Assembly: GCA_002084765.1 (NCBI GenBank)
Contig: NBMB01000001.1
Span: forward strand, 155,047-219,046
DNA length: 64,000 nt
From: Candidatus Cloacimonetes bacterium 4572_55
GTDB lineage: Bacteria > 4572-55
Direction: 5' to 3'
Under the pieces are notes generated by a model. It saw only the letters and a program-made list of their open reading frames with translations. It did no database searches and was not told the origin of the DNA. Position 1 is the first letter of the stretch, and each line of letters opens with the position of its first letter. Of the stretch, positions 7,884 through 15,872 are shown in pieces. The translations under genes were made by a program, and so were the position numbers.

Positions 7884-9305
7884 ATGTTAAAAATTTATAA
7901 AAATATCAAAAAACGGCTTTCTATCGAAAAACCAGTGCTTGATCCAAATTCGACATGGCCTGATTCGGCATGGGTTGACGAATTTATTGCAAAGGTCAAG
8001 CCTTACATTTTCGTGCGGTTGGAGGACAACCTGCTGATTAGAATGCCGAACCAAGCGCAAAAATTGAACCCGACTGGCGCGCAAGTTCTGAAATCCTTAT
8101 TAGATGGCATGTCAATCCAGCAACTTATGCGCTCTTTGAGCCACGATCCGACGAAACAGCGGGATACTCTCAATTTTCTCCATGCGATTCGGCTCCATTT
8201 AGAAGGAAAGTCGGATAAATTTCCGTTCAACTCCGCTGTGGAAACTTCTCCTTTTTCTATGAAATTCAGCGATTATCCGGTCTTGTCGGAGATTGCGATC
8301 ACCTATCGTTGCAATCTTCGATGTCGGTTCTGTTACGCGGGCTGCAACTGCTCGGCAAATCCAACAGGCAGCGACCAAGAGATGACAGCCGCTCAGATTC
8401 AAATGGTGTTGGACAAAATATTTCATCAGGCAAAGACGCCGTCGGTCAGCTTTACCGGCGGTGAGCCGACTCTGCGTCCGGAGCTTCCCGAGTTGATTGG
8501 ATACGCCAAAAAATTGGGCATGAGGGTGAATCTGATCACCAACGGAGTCCGAATCGACCGCGATCTTGCCCAGCACTATGCCGATTGCGGTCTGGACTCG
8601 GCTCAGGTCAGTCTGGAGGGAATTTCCGCTGACACGCATGAGGCGGGAGTCGGTGTAACTGGCGTCTATAGTCGGACGATCGAAGCGGTCGGGCATCTGA
8701 AAGCCGCGGGTATTCATGCGCACACAAATCTCACAATCACCCGTCTGAATCTGCCAGAAGTGGACGCTTTCCCTGGTTTTGTCAAGCGGGAGTTGGGCGG
8801 CGACCGGTTCAGCATGAATTTGATTATCCCCACAGGCAGCGCGGCGATAAATGACGATTTGATTGTGAGCTATAGCGAGATTCGCGGCTATTTGGAGCGA
8901 ATCATCGACCGCAGCGAGCAAGAAAATGTGGAATTTATGTGGTATTCTCCGATGCCCATGTGCATGTTTAACTCGATTCTTCACGGATTAGGGAACAAGG
9001 GGTGCAGCGCATGCGACGGTCTGATTTCTGTCGGCGCAAACGGCGATGTTTTACCATGCGCCTCATTTGACGATCCTGTAGGCAACCTGCTCCGATTGGA
9101 TTTCAGAGAGATTTGGCAGTCCGCTCCAGCGAAGCGGTATCGAGCAAAAGCACTCGCGCATCCGATCTGCCAAAAATGTGAAGATTTTTATATTTGTAAC
9201 GGAGCCTGCCCGCTTTACTGGCGGCAGATCGGTTATGATGAGCTTTATATTGCATCAAGCGGTCATCAGAACGACTCGGAAAAAAATTCAAGGGTTAAAA
9301 ATTAA
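7884..9305 (+). CDS. Radical SAM/SPASM protein with N-terminal PqqD-like domain
   Basis: Residues about 40-105 resemble a PqqD-type peptide-binding domain (N-P-T-G-A-Q-V-L then a helical tail). The radical SAM core carries C143-x3-C147-x2-C150 (C-N-L-R-C-R-F-C) for the [4Fe-4S] cluster that cleaves S-adenosylmethionine, and S-F-T-G-G-E-P for SAM binding. The C-terminal SPASM region has many cysteines, including C-S-A-C, L-P-C-A-S-F, C-Q-K-C and C-N-G-A-C-P, for auxiliary clusters. PqqD plus SPASM is typical of enzymes that modify ribosomally made peptides, but some act in cofactor synthesis or on heme, so the substrate is open. It lies between two membrane-protein genes in one tight operon (2 and 15 bases). 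Confidence 0.9.
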   Translation: MLKIYKNIKKRLSIEKPVLDPNSTWPDSAWVDEFIAKVKPYIFVRLEDNLLIRMPNQAQKLNPTGAQVLKSLLDGMSIQQLMRSLSHDPTKQRDTLNFLHAIRLHLEGKSDKFPFNSAVETSPFSMKFSDYPVLSEIAITYRCNLRCRFCYAGCNCSANPTGSDQEMTAAQIQMVLDKIFHQAKTPSVSFTGGEPTLRPELPELIGYAKKLGMRVNLITNGVRIDRDLAQHYADCGLDSAQVSLEGISADTHEAGVGVTGVYSRTIEAVGHLKAAGIHAHTNLTITRLNLPEVDAFPGFVKRELGGDRFSMNLIIPTGSAAINDDLIVSYSEIRGYLERIIDRSEQENVEFMWYSPMPMCMFNSILHGLGNKGCSACDGLISVGANGDVLPCASFDDPVGNLLRLDFREIWQSAPAKRYRAKALAHPICQKCEDFYICNGACPLYWRQIGYDELYIASSGHQNDSEKNSRVKN

Positions 9306-9320
9306 CCGCCGGAGGTGAAT

Positions 9321-10283
9321 ATGTCGATTTTATCGCTCTCTTCCGCAGAGCGCGGGATCGTGATTTTTCATATTTGGAAATCATTGCCTTATACCAAGCG
9401 TATGGCGTTGGCTTTTGGTCTGATCCTGTTAGGTCTGATCTGGCAATACTTTCAGTATTCACTTTTCCCCGGAGTGATTTTGATATGTACAGGCAATCTT
9501 TTTTTGTTGGTGCGCGGATACGACAATCGGATGAAACAGGGGAAATACCACGCAGAAGCGAAGTGGGAGAAGGCAACGGAATCCAAACTAGAAGAATTGG
9601 CAGAGTTTGAGAAAAAAATAAAAAAGTGGGATATCAGCGCGTTGGATGTTACGAATCCGCTCGGAATATTCTTTTTTCTGATGATCATCGGCACTATATT
9701 TTTATCAACTGTAATCAGCATGCTTTTTATGAATTCCGGTGCCTTCATTTTCGCTGTGGACATCGGCGTATTGCTTTTGCCTCACTGGGTATGCGGCATT
9801 CGTATGATCTTGACGCGACCTCAATTGATGATGAAAATCAAATATATCAAAAAACTTATTAAGAAGAAAGCGGATCGATTGCAAGCCCATGAAATTGAAT
9901 ATTTTATACTGTTGAAAGGACAGAAAAAAAGCCGACTGCCTCAAGACGTCAAGTTTCGGGTCAAAATAAAGGATTATCACCCAGATTTTTTGGGATTATA
10001 CGGGCAGATCGTCACCAACACGGTCAACGGATCTTCATATCCTTATTTTTATATAGTGTTGGTGGCGAAGCGGGACTATGGCTTAAAGCGAGTGGCAGCG
10101 CAATATAAATTGCCTTTGAAATTGACTAAGGAGTTTTCGATAAAGCAAGATGTGGAAACGCTGGTCGTTCGTCAGACCACAACCAAAACGTCCGGCTATC
10201 ATACCGACTCTTTTGTCATGGAAAAAATTTTTTTACAAGGACTCGACTTGGCGGAGCGGTACGCGACTGAGCCAGTCGCGTAA
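9321..10283 (+). CDS. Membrane protein of unknown function, next to the radical SAM enzyme
   Basis: A 320-residue protein with two N-terminal hydrophobic segments (about 28-65), a charged coiled stretch (about 75-105), two further segments (about 115-165), and a soluble, Lys-rich C-terminal half with a beta-rich look. The start is ATG 9321 with a perfect GGAGG five bases before it. The GTG at 9315 overlaps that site. No family is recognised. Its operon position suggests work with the radical SAM protein. Confidence 0.75.
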   Translation: MSILSLSSAERGIVIFHIWKSLPYTKRMALAFGLILLGLIWQYFQYSLFPGVILICTGNLFLLVRGYDNRMKQGKYHAEAKWEKATESKLEELAEFEKKIKKWDISALDVTNPLGIFFFLMIIGTIFLSTVISMLFMNSGAFIFAVDIGVLLLPHWVCGIRMILTRPQLMMKIKYIKKLIKKKADRLQAHEIEYFILLKGQKKSRLPQDVKFRVKIKDYHPDFLGLYGQIVTNTVNGSSYPYFYIVLVAKRDYGLKRVAAQYKLPLKLTKEFSIKQDVETLVVRQTTTKTSGYHTDSFVMEKIFLQGLDLAERYATEPVA

Positions 10284-10354
10284 TAAATATTCGGAGATCC
10301 CTCCGGGGTATAATCGCTATCTTCCGACCAATTTTGGAACAGGAGTTTCAACCT

Positions 10355-11032
10355 ATGGCTATGTCAAATAAAAAATTTTTGGGGGGAGACACCCCCCAAA
10401 TTTATACGTTAGGCGAAGAGATTATCCATAGCGTCAGCCACGGCGTGGGCGTGGGATTGAGCATTGCGGGACTTACGTTGTTGGTGACTCTGGCGGTACT
10501 CTTTGGAAATGGCTATCAAGTGGTGAGTTTCAGCGTATATGGATCCACGTTGGTCGCTTTATACCTTTCCTCGACGCTATACCATAGTTTCCAACAACCC
10601 CGAGTAAAAAAGGTGTTTAAAACGCTGGATCACGTCGCAATCTATCTGTTGATTGCCGGGACATACACACCTTTTTTATTGGTGAAAATTGGCGGGATGT
10701 GGGGTGGAATTTTTTTAGGAATCGTTTGGGGAACGGCTCTATTGGGCGCGGCTCTGAAAGTATGGAGCGTCCAACGTTTCCGAAAGCTGTCCGTTGTTGC
10801 GTATATCCTATTGGGTTGGCTAAGCCTGATTATTTTGCCGAAATTATGGAGTGCCATGTCGCGGTCGGGATTAAAATTTTTATTTATAGGCGGAGCGATT
10901 TATACGGTGGGAGTGATCTTCTATTCGTTAAAACGGGTTCCATACATGCACGCTGTTTGGCATCTATTTGTGCTTGCAGGCAGTATATGCCACTATTTCG
11001 CGGTACTCGGATTCATCAGGATCGATTTATAA
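10355..11032 (+). CDS. trhA: TrhA/hemolysin III family membrane protein
   Basis: A seven-helix membrane protein of 225 residues of the hemolysin III/YqfA (TrhA) family, related to eukaryotic adiponectin receptors. The family hallmarks are present: S-x-x-H-G near the N terminus, S-S-T-L-Y-H after the second helix, L-D-H-V-A-I-Y in the next helix, and H-A-V-W-H-x-F near the end, where the His residues form a metal site. Family members have been linked to membrane energetics and lipid homeostasis; the actual activity here is unknown. The start is ATG 10355, nine bases after AGGAG. Its tail faces the convergent sigma-54 activator gene with only three bases between. Confidence 0.88.
   Translation: MAMSNKKFLGGDTPQIYTLGEEIIHSVSHGVGVGLSIAGLTLLVTLAVLFGNGYQVVSFSVYGSTLVALYLSSTLYHSFQQPRVKKVFKTLDHVAIYLLIAGTYTPFLLVKIGGMWGGIFLGIVWGTALLGAALKVWSVQRFRKLSVVAYILLGWLSLIILPKLWSAMSRSGLKFLFIGGAIYTVGVIFYSLKRVPYMHAVWHLFVLAGSICHYFAVLGFIRIDL
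10378..10400 (+). other. Strong G6/C6 hairpin inside the 5' end of trhA
   Basis: Six G (10381-10386) and six C (10392-10397) flank a five-base loop, extended by TTT/AAA. The hairpin covers codons 8-15, just downstream of the start codon, where strong structure is usually avoided. Confidence 0.5.
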
Positions 11033-11035
11033 ACA

Positions 11036-12511
11036 TCATCGAATATTATATTTACTCATTTTACGATATAAGGTCCGCTCAGATATACCTAAGGAAAAAG
11101 CCGCGCTCCGACGGTTGCCATTTTTTTCTATTAAAGCCGCTCGAATCATCTTCAGCTCCATCTCTTCGATCGTATTTCCAGACAACAGGTTTTCTTCTGC
11201 TTCCTCATAAGTCGATTGCCGAATAAAATCCCACATTTTTTCCACAATCTCTCTTACCGAGCGCATTTCATCGCCCAACGAGATCAGGCTTTTATACAAA
11301 ATTTCCCGTTCGATTTCCCCGTGAGAACGCCCGCTATGGACAGGCAGAAATTCCCCTTGTTTTCTATTAGTCGTAAATTCTTCAGGAAGATCAGACGGGT
11401 GAATCTCTTTGTGCGGATAAAGCGCGGCCATACTCTCGACAAAATTGCGTAGCTCTCGGATATTTCCTGGCCAATCGTATTGGTACAAAATTTCCATAGT
11501 CTGCGGAGAAAATCCCGCAAAATCGATATGATATTCCTGCTTCATTTCCTCGCTGAAATGGTCGATCAGTAGAGGAATATCCTCCCGACGACGACGCAAA
11601 GGCGGTAGAGCGATAGAGATCACCTTCAGTCGATAAAACAGATCCGGTCGAAAACTGCCTTGATTCATCGCGACCTGCAAGTCTCGATTGGTCGCGGCGA
11701 TCACGCGTGCATCGACCTTTATGACATGCCCGCCTCCGACTCTCATAAACTCCCGCTCTTCCAAAACTCGCAACAGTTTTACCTGTGTGGTCGGAGCGAT
11801 TTCTCCTATTTCGTCTAAAAAGATCGTGCCTTGATCAGCAGACTCAAAGTGACCGATCCGTCTTGAAGAAGCACCGGTAAATGAGCCTTTTTCATGCCCG
11901 AATAGCTCGCTTTCCAGAAGCGTTTCCGGCAATGCGCCACAATTGACAGCCACAAAAGGTTTGTTTGCCCGACGACCTGCTTGATGAACCAGGCGCGCGA
12001 TCAATTCCTTGCCCGTGCCGCTTTCGCCGGTCAATAGAAGTGTGCTGTCCGTCGCGGCAATCTGAATTGCCTGATCGATAGGCTCTCTCATTTTCGGAGA
12101 TTTGCCGATAATATGGAACTGAGCCGCCAGATGCATCCGTCTCAGATGGCGGAATATGATCAACCGCAGTTCTGCTGGATCGTTCAGGATCGGCAGATAA
12201 TCGTCGATCTGATTCCCAACAAGGTCCTCCGGTTCGATAGGATTTCTTCCGTCGCCATAGAGGATAATCTCGCAATCTCTCTGTTTTTTGATCAACTTAC
12301 CAAGACGCGCTCCTCGGGTTTGGAGCAGGTCTTGTGAGAGAACAGCCAGTCGGATAGGGTATGTTTTCGCCTTTCTCAACGCCTCCTCGCCATCTCTGGC
12401 AAACAACGTGAGAGCGGGCAGGTCTTTCAATTCGTTTTTCATCAACGCGCGACGATCTGCGTCCGCATCTGCTAACAGAACAATACGATCTTGCATCATT
12501 TGCACATTCAT
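11036..12511 (-). CDS. Sigma-54-dependent transcriptional activator (NtrC-type)
   Basis: A 491-residue bacterial enhancer-binding protein that opens sigma-54 promoters by ATP hydrolysis. Residues about 1-115 are a receiver-like domain whose phosphoacceptor is lost: the expected L-L-D is L-S-Q, so phosphorylation is unlikely. The AAA+ core has Walker A G-E-S-G-T-G-K-E, the sigma-54 contact loop E-K-G-S-F-T-G-A (the usual form is G-A-F-T-G-A) and Walker B T-I-F-L-D-E. A Fis-type helix-turn-helix closes the protein ([11 protein letters not shown]). The start ATG 12511 lies eight bases after the stop of the cyclase-like gene, whose last codons supply GGAG. The two form an operon, divergent from a sigma-54 promoter that is its obvious candidate target. 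Confidence 0.93.
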   Translation of the reverse strand: MNVQMMQDRIVLLADADADRRALMKNELKDLPALTLFARDGEEALRKAKTYPIRLAVLSQDLLQTRGARLGKLIKKQRDCEIILYGDGRNPIEPEDLVGNQIDDYLPILNDPAELRLIIFRHLRRMHLAAQFHIIGKSPKMREPIDQAIQIAATDSTLLLTGESGTGKELIARLVHQAGRRANKPFVAVNCGALPETLLESELFGHEKGSFTGASSRRIGHFESADQGTIFLDEIGEIAPTTQVKLLRVLEEREFMRVGGGHVIKVDARVIAATNRDLQVAMNQGSFRPDLFYRLKVISIALPPLRRRREDIPLLIDHFSEEMKQEYHIDFAGFSPQTMEILYQYDWPGNIRELRNFVESMAALYPHKEIHPSDLPEEFTTNRKQGEFLPVHSGRSHGEIEREILYKSLISLGDEMRSVREIVEKMWDFIRQSTYEEAEENLLSGNTIEEMELKMIRAALIEKNGNRRSAAFSLGISERTLYRKMSKYNIR

Positions 12512-12519
12512 GCGGTTTG

Positions 12520-13440
12520 TTACTCCGAGGGGTTTGAGGTTACCGATTTTATACCGACAGTTCCATTCCAATTCGGCGGCGGGGGATTCCGCTTAAAGCC
12601 TGTACAGCGTTCTACATATAGCTTTGCTGGGGTATCGTTTTTGTCTATTTTTAAAGCATCGAAAAAGTGGTCGCTTGCCTCATCCCAGCGACGTTTCCGA
12701 AAAAGATTGACCCCGAGGCTAAAAGAGGTAAGTAGTCGATCCTGGGACTCGGTTGGCTTTTGTTGAAACGCTATCAACTCATACAATCTAATAGGGGTTT
12801 CCAAATCTGGCAAACGCAAAATGTCCAAATCTCTCACAACGGACTGATCTTGAATCTTCTGATAAGCCGCTTCGGTCATCAAGACGTGAACTCCATAAGT
12901 AGGCGATAAAGTTTGGATTCTCTGAGCGAGTTGAACGGTTTCTCCCAAAGCGGTATAGTTAAATCGATACTTTGACCCGAAGTTGCCTACAATTGCTCGA
13001 CCGGAGTTTAGACCAATACTTACCTGAAATTTGCTCAATTCCGAATGATTGTATTGGTCTCGCATCAGGTTGAATCGCCGCACAACCTCCACTGCAGTGG
13101 CCGCGGCTCTTTCAAGATGATCCTTTTGCGTCGCGGGCGCGCCCCAGAACGCCTTCAATTTTTCGCCATCAAGATGGTCTAATGTGCCCTTGTTCAAAAG
13201 GACGACTTCGCAGCTCATGTCCAAATATTGCTGTAAGAAATTCGCTGAAAGTTGGGGGGGTATCTTTTGTAGATCAATACGAAATCCGTATAAATTTTGA
13301 AAATAAGCGGTAATTTGAATGTCAAAGCCGCCTAATCCGACTTTACCATCCATTTTATCTACAAAATCAGCGACATGGGGACCGGCATAAAGCTCAAGAG
13401 CCCGACGGAAAATTTTCCCTTTAAAAAGATTTGAAAGCAC
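12520..13440 (-). CDS. Degenerate class III adenylate/guanylate cyclase-like protein
   Basis: A 306-residue soluble protein with a class III cyclase fold at about 37-220 and a TPR-like tail at about 240-285 ([10 protein letters not shown]). Family landmarks are easy to align: [20 protein letters not shown], and Y-T-A-L-G-E-T-V-Q. At the catalytic positions, however, the first metal Asp is N49, the second metal Asp is E93, the base-contact Asp is E167 and the transition-state Asn is Q170; only R174 is kept. It is therefore probably not an active cyclase and may be a nucleotide sensor or protein-binding module. It is co-transcribed with the sigma-54 activator and could be its signal input. Start GTG 13440 behind GGGAG. 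Confidence 0.82.
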   Translation of the reverse strand: MLSNLFKGKIFRRALELYAGPHVADFVDKMDGKVGLGGFDIQITAYFQNLYGFRIDLQKIPPQLSANFLQQYLDMSCEVVLLNKGTLDHLDGEKLKAFWGAPATQKDHLERAAATAVEVVRRFNLMRDQYNHSELSKFQVSIGLNSGRAIVGNFGSKYRFNYTALGETVQLAQRIQTLSPTYGVHVLMTEAAYQKIQDQSVVRDLDILRLPDLETPIRLYELIAFQQKPTESQDRLLTSFSLGVNLFRKRRWDEASDHFFDALKIDKNDTPAKLYVERCTGFKRNPPPPNWNGTVGIKSVTSNPSE

Positions 13441-13477
13441 TTTTTCTACTCCCTGTTATAAAATTTTTGAGAATTGA

Positions 13478-13506
13478 AGGATAGGAAAATTACGCGAGTT
13501 TGTCAA
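13478..13506 (-). promoter_or_regulatory. Sigma-70-type promoter of the cyclase-like/activator operon
   Basis: Read on the minus strand, TTGACA (13506-13501) is followed after 17 bases by TATCCT (13483-13478). Transcription would start about 30 bases upstream of the GTG start. Confidence 0.6.
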
Positions 13507-13562
13507 GAAAAGAGTTGAAAATCTGAAAATTTGAGCGGATTTGTTCTGAAACAGATATCCCA

Positions 13563-13595
13563 CTGTGGTAAGAATGATACACCTGTGGTTAGAAT
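13563..13595. promoter_or_regulatory. Tandem 13-bp repeats, candidate activator-binding sites
   Basis: CTGTGGTAAGAAT (13563-13575) recurs as CTGTGGTTAGAAT (13583-13595), one mismatch, spaced 20 bp, about two helical turns. They lie about 95-125 bp upstream of the -24 element of the sigma-54 promoter, the usual distance for enhancer sites, and between the two divergent promoters. Confidence 0.45.
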
Positions 13596-13687
13596 TCTAA
13601 AATATGGATATTTGTCTAAGAATCGAACCGTGCGGCTAAAACCGGCAACAAGGGGAGTTACAACTTATTTTTTTTAAAATCCAGTTT

Positions 13688-13703
13688 TGGCATCTTTATT
13701 GCG
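13688..13703 (+). promoter_or_regulatory. Sigma-54 promoter (-24/-12)
   Basis: TGGCA (13688-13692) and TTGC (13699-13702) have exactly the spacing of the sigma-54 consensus TGGCAC-N5-TTGCW. The only departures are T for C after TGGCA and G after TTGC. Transcription would begin near 13714. A sigma-54 activator gene is divergently placed next to it, which supports the call. Confidence 0.65.
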
Positions 13704-13713
13704 TCCCTTAAGA

Positions 13714-13834
13714 TTGCGTATGAAAACTTCTTAAAAAGAGTTAGGCCAAGCTACTCTAAAGATGCTTTTACATCGAAACTTCCTCCTCCAAAAGAGGTCG
13801 CGCTAAGTGCGGATAGCGCGACCTCTTTTTTTTT
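13714..13834 (+). ncRNA. Candidate sigma-54-dependent small RNA with anti-Shine-Dalgarno segment
   Basis: Between the predicted start at about 13714 and a strong terminator lie about 120 bases with no credible reading frame. The predicted fold is: stem 1 AGAGTTAG/CTACTCT (13737-13757, one bulge), stem 2 GATG/CATC (13761-13774), an unpaired CTTCCTCCTCC (13779-13789), and the terminator stem. The CU-rich stretch is complementary to GGAGGAGG, so it could block ribosome-binding sites; the DUF1015 gene at 16648 has GGAGGAG at the right place, though such sites are common. The alternative is a leader with an attenuator for the sirtuin gene that begins 28 bases later. Confidence 0.5.
13790..13834 (+). 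terminator. Strong Rho-independent terminator
   Basis: AAAGAGGTCGCGCTA and TAGCGCGACCTCTTT form a perfect 15-bp stem around an eight-base loop, followed by a run of nine T (13826-13834). No protein gene precedes it on this strand for more than 2.7 kb, so it must end a short transcript from the sigma-54 promoter or attenuate transcription into the sirtuin gene. Confidence 0.9.
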
Positions 13835-13862
13835 ATTTGATAAATACCTGAAGGAAAATTCT

Positions 13863-14612
13863 ATGTGTAAAACAATCGACCCTAATGTCATATCCTATCT
13901 GAGGCAAACTGAAAACTGCGTGATCTCCACCGGTGCTGGCGTCTCCGTTGAGAGCGGGATACCCACCTTTCGAGACGCGTTAACCGGATTTTGGAGCAAT
14001 TATGATCCGATGACGTTGGCTACCCCGACTGGATTTCGAAAAGACCCGAAATTGGTGTGGGAATGGTATCGCTTTCGGCAGGGATTGGTGATGAAAACAA
14101 AACCGAATCCAGGTCACTATGCGATCGCCGAGATGGAGAAAATGTTCGCGGAATTTTTGCTGATCACGCAGAATATCGACGGACTGCATCATCGAGCGGG
14201 CAGCCGAAATTTGGTCGAAATTCACGGCAATATTCATCGTTATAAATGTTTTCAGGAAGAGACTATTGTAGACCCGCTTCCAGAGAGCGACGAGGTTCCG
14301 CCCCGCTGCCCGAATTGCGGAAGCTATATCAGACCAGATGTGGTCTGGTTCGGCGAACAGCTTCCTATGGAGGGTCTTGAAAAAGCAGAACAGGCTATAA
14401 CGTCTTGCGATACGTTGATCTCTGTCGGCACTTCTGGCGCGGTTTATCCGGTCGCCTTATTTCCTGCCCAGGCTAAACACTACGGCGCGTTTGTGATTGA
14501 GATCAATTTAGAGGAAACTCCCATATCGGAAATTGCCGATGTGTCATTGCTCGGAAAATCTGGCGAGATCCTTCCGCAATTGGTCAAGGAACTGAAGAAG
14601 GCAAGAGAATAA
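13863..14612 (+). CDS. cobB: Sirtuin, NAD-dependent protein deacylase (SIRT5/CobB type)
   Basis: A 249-residue Sir2-family enzyme that removes acyl groups from protein lysines using NAD. Seen are G-A-G-V-S-x-x-S-G-I-P-T-F-R for NAD binding, T-Q-N-I-D-G-L-H, and the catalytic H121 in E-I-H-G-N. Y69 and R72 (W-Y-R-F-R) match the Tyr-x-x-Arg pair that gives SIRT5-type enzymes a preference for succinyl and malonyl groups. The zinc module is unusual: the second pair (C-P-N-C) is present, but the first is a single Cys (K-C-F-Q-E-E). The start ATG has AAGGAAA upstream. It sits 28 bases after a strong terminator, so it either has a weak promoter of its own or depends on read-through. Confidence 0.93.
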   Translation: MCKTIDPNVISYLRQTENCVISTGAGVSVESGIPTFRDALTGFWSNYDPMTLATPTGFRKDPKLVWEWYRFRQGLVMKTKPNPGHYAIAEMEKMFAEFLLITQNIDGLHHRAGSRNLVEIHGNIHRYKCFQEETIVDPLPESDEVPPRCPNCGSYIRPDVVWFGEQLPMEGLEKAEQAITSCDTLISVGTSGAVYPVALFPAQAKHYGAFVIEINLEETPISEIADVSLLGKSGEILPQLVKELKKARE

Positions 14613-14630
14613 TTATTTCCCATAACAAAA

Positions 14631-14654
14631 TTGATTTCTTGATAGAAAAATCAA
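14631..14654. terminator. Weak bidirectional hairpin between convergent genes
   Basis: TTGATTT pairs with AAATCAA over a ten-base loop between the sirtuin stop and the stop of the minus-strand PLP-enzyme gene, which it overlaps. There are few T residues on either side. Confidence 0.3.
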
Positions 14655-15781
14655 TAAAGACGAGATATAATCTCCCCCTGTAGCGTCTTATATTTCGTAA
14701 ACAGATTGCATGTCAGGCAGGAATGCACCGGCGAGATGAGAATGAGATTGCCCACCTCGATCTGGTCAAAAAGATCGCGGTCGTCGATTTGGATGCACCC
14801 ATGTTCTTGACTAAGCGTCCGAACCGGCGTGGTTTTATAGATACTTCCCAAGGAATCCCCCTCCAAATCTGTGATATAACCAAACAGCCTTTTCCCCTGT
14901 CTATCCACAATGTATTCCTTTGAGAGATGCACCGCGCCGCCAATTATCACAATTTGCTGGCGTTGCGCATATTTCCCGATTACCGGGCAAGCGACCCCTA
15001 TTGCGATCTCGTTCGGCTGGCAGGATCCGATCTGCTCCTGCATAAGGTCATTGAAGACAAAGTTTCCGGGACGTATCTCATCTACAGCGGACAAATTTTC
15101 TATCACACTACATGTCGGCGTATCTCCTACCGATATTTTACATTTTTTGACCCCATAGCCATGCAATATTTTTCTGACAAAGCGCATTCGTTTGACGGTT
15201 TGGTTGTAGACCTGCCGCACCTGTTCGGTCGATCTGGCGCGATAGCTTTGTCCGCTGTGGGCCAGCAGACCGACAAAGTGCATCTTAGGGTAGTGGAGAA
15301 CGGCTTTCGCTATGGAAACAATGGTTTGCGTATCGTCCCATGTCGCGCCTGTCCGCTCATACCCCACATCGATTTTTAACCAGATTTTGACCGGATACTT
15401 CAGTCCCGCGTGGAGTGCTTGGACCATAGCCATGGAATCGACAATCAGATTTAACCGAATAGTCGAAGACAAGACGTTGATCTTATCGATCTCCAAAATA
15501 TTCGCCAAAAGAGCAATCGTAATATCTCTCCATCCGCGATCGGTAAAATATTGCGCCATATCAAGAGACGAGACCGATATCGCCCTCGCGCCGCATTCCC
15601 GAAACCAATCCCCAATCGTATGAGATTGATGCGTTTTAAAATGGGGGCGAAATTTGACTCCGCTGATCCTCGCTTTTTGCGCCATTTTTTTTATATTTCT
15701 TAGTATTTGAGGCTTATCCAAGATCACCGTGGGACGAATAACGCCAAGTGACCTTAAATATTTTGATGTCTCCTGTATCAA
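14651..15781 (-). CDS. D-threonine aldolase/D-serine dehydratase-like PLP enzyme
   Basis: A 376-residue fold-type III PLP enzyme (alanine-racemase-like barrel plus a C-terminal metal-binding domain). The PLP lysine lies in R-P-H-F-K-T-H. The C-terminal motif P-V-H-S-C-L-T-C supplies the His and Cys that bind the divalent metal in D-serine dehydratase (DSD1) and D-threonine aldolase. It probably degrades a beta-hydroxy D-amino acid; the exact substrate cannot be told. The start is TTG 15781, nine bases after a GGAAGGAG site, the strongest translation signal there, and no ATG lies closer in frame. It is convergent with the sirtuin gene. Confidence 0.85.
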   Translation of the reverse strand: MIQETSKYLRSLGVIRPTVILDKPQILRNIKKMAQKARISGVKFRPHFKTHQSHTIGDWFRECGARAISVSSLDMAQYFTDRGWRDITIALLANILEIDKINVLSSTIRLNLIVDSMAMVQALHAGLKYPVKIWLKIDVGYERTGATWDDTQTIVSIAKAVLHYPKMHFVGLLAHSGQSYRARSTEQVRQVYNQTVKRMRFVRKILHGYGVKKCKISVGDTPTCSVIENLSAVDEIRPGNFVFNDLMQEQIGSCQPNEIAIGVACPVIGKYAQRQQIVIIGGAVHLSKEYIVDRQGKRLFGYITDLEGDSLGSIYKTTPVRTLSQEHGCIQIDDRDLFDQIEVGNLILISPVHSCLTCNLFTKYKTLQGEIISRLY

Positions 15782-15843
15782 GTAAGCACGCTCCTTCCGA
15801 ATACGTCCGTTTTAAAATAAAGTAAAAGATTGTCTTCTATTTT

Positions 15844-15872
15844 ATTTTATCTGAATCCGTTCCGTATTTCAA
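15844..15872 (-). promoter_or_regulatory. Promoter of the PLP-enzyme gene
   Basis: On the minus strand TTGAAA (15872-15867), a 17-base spacer and TAAAAT (15849-15844) lie about 65 bases before the TTG start. Confidence 0.5.

Noticed and set aside
8199..8984. Long open frame (261 codons) on the minus strand inside the radical SAM gene
   Set aside because: It is antisense to a gene with clear cysteine motifs, has no family resemblance, and its Arg/His-rich composition is that of a shadow frame.
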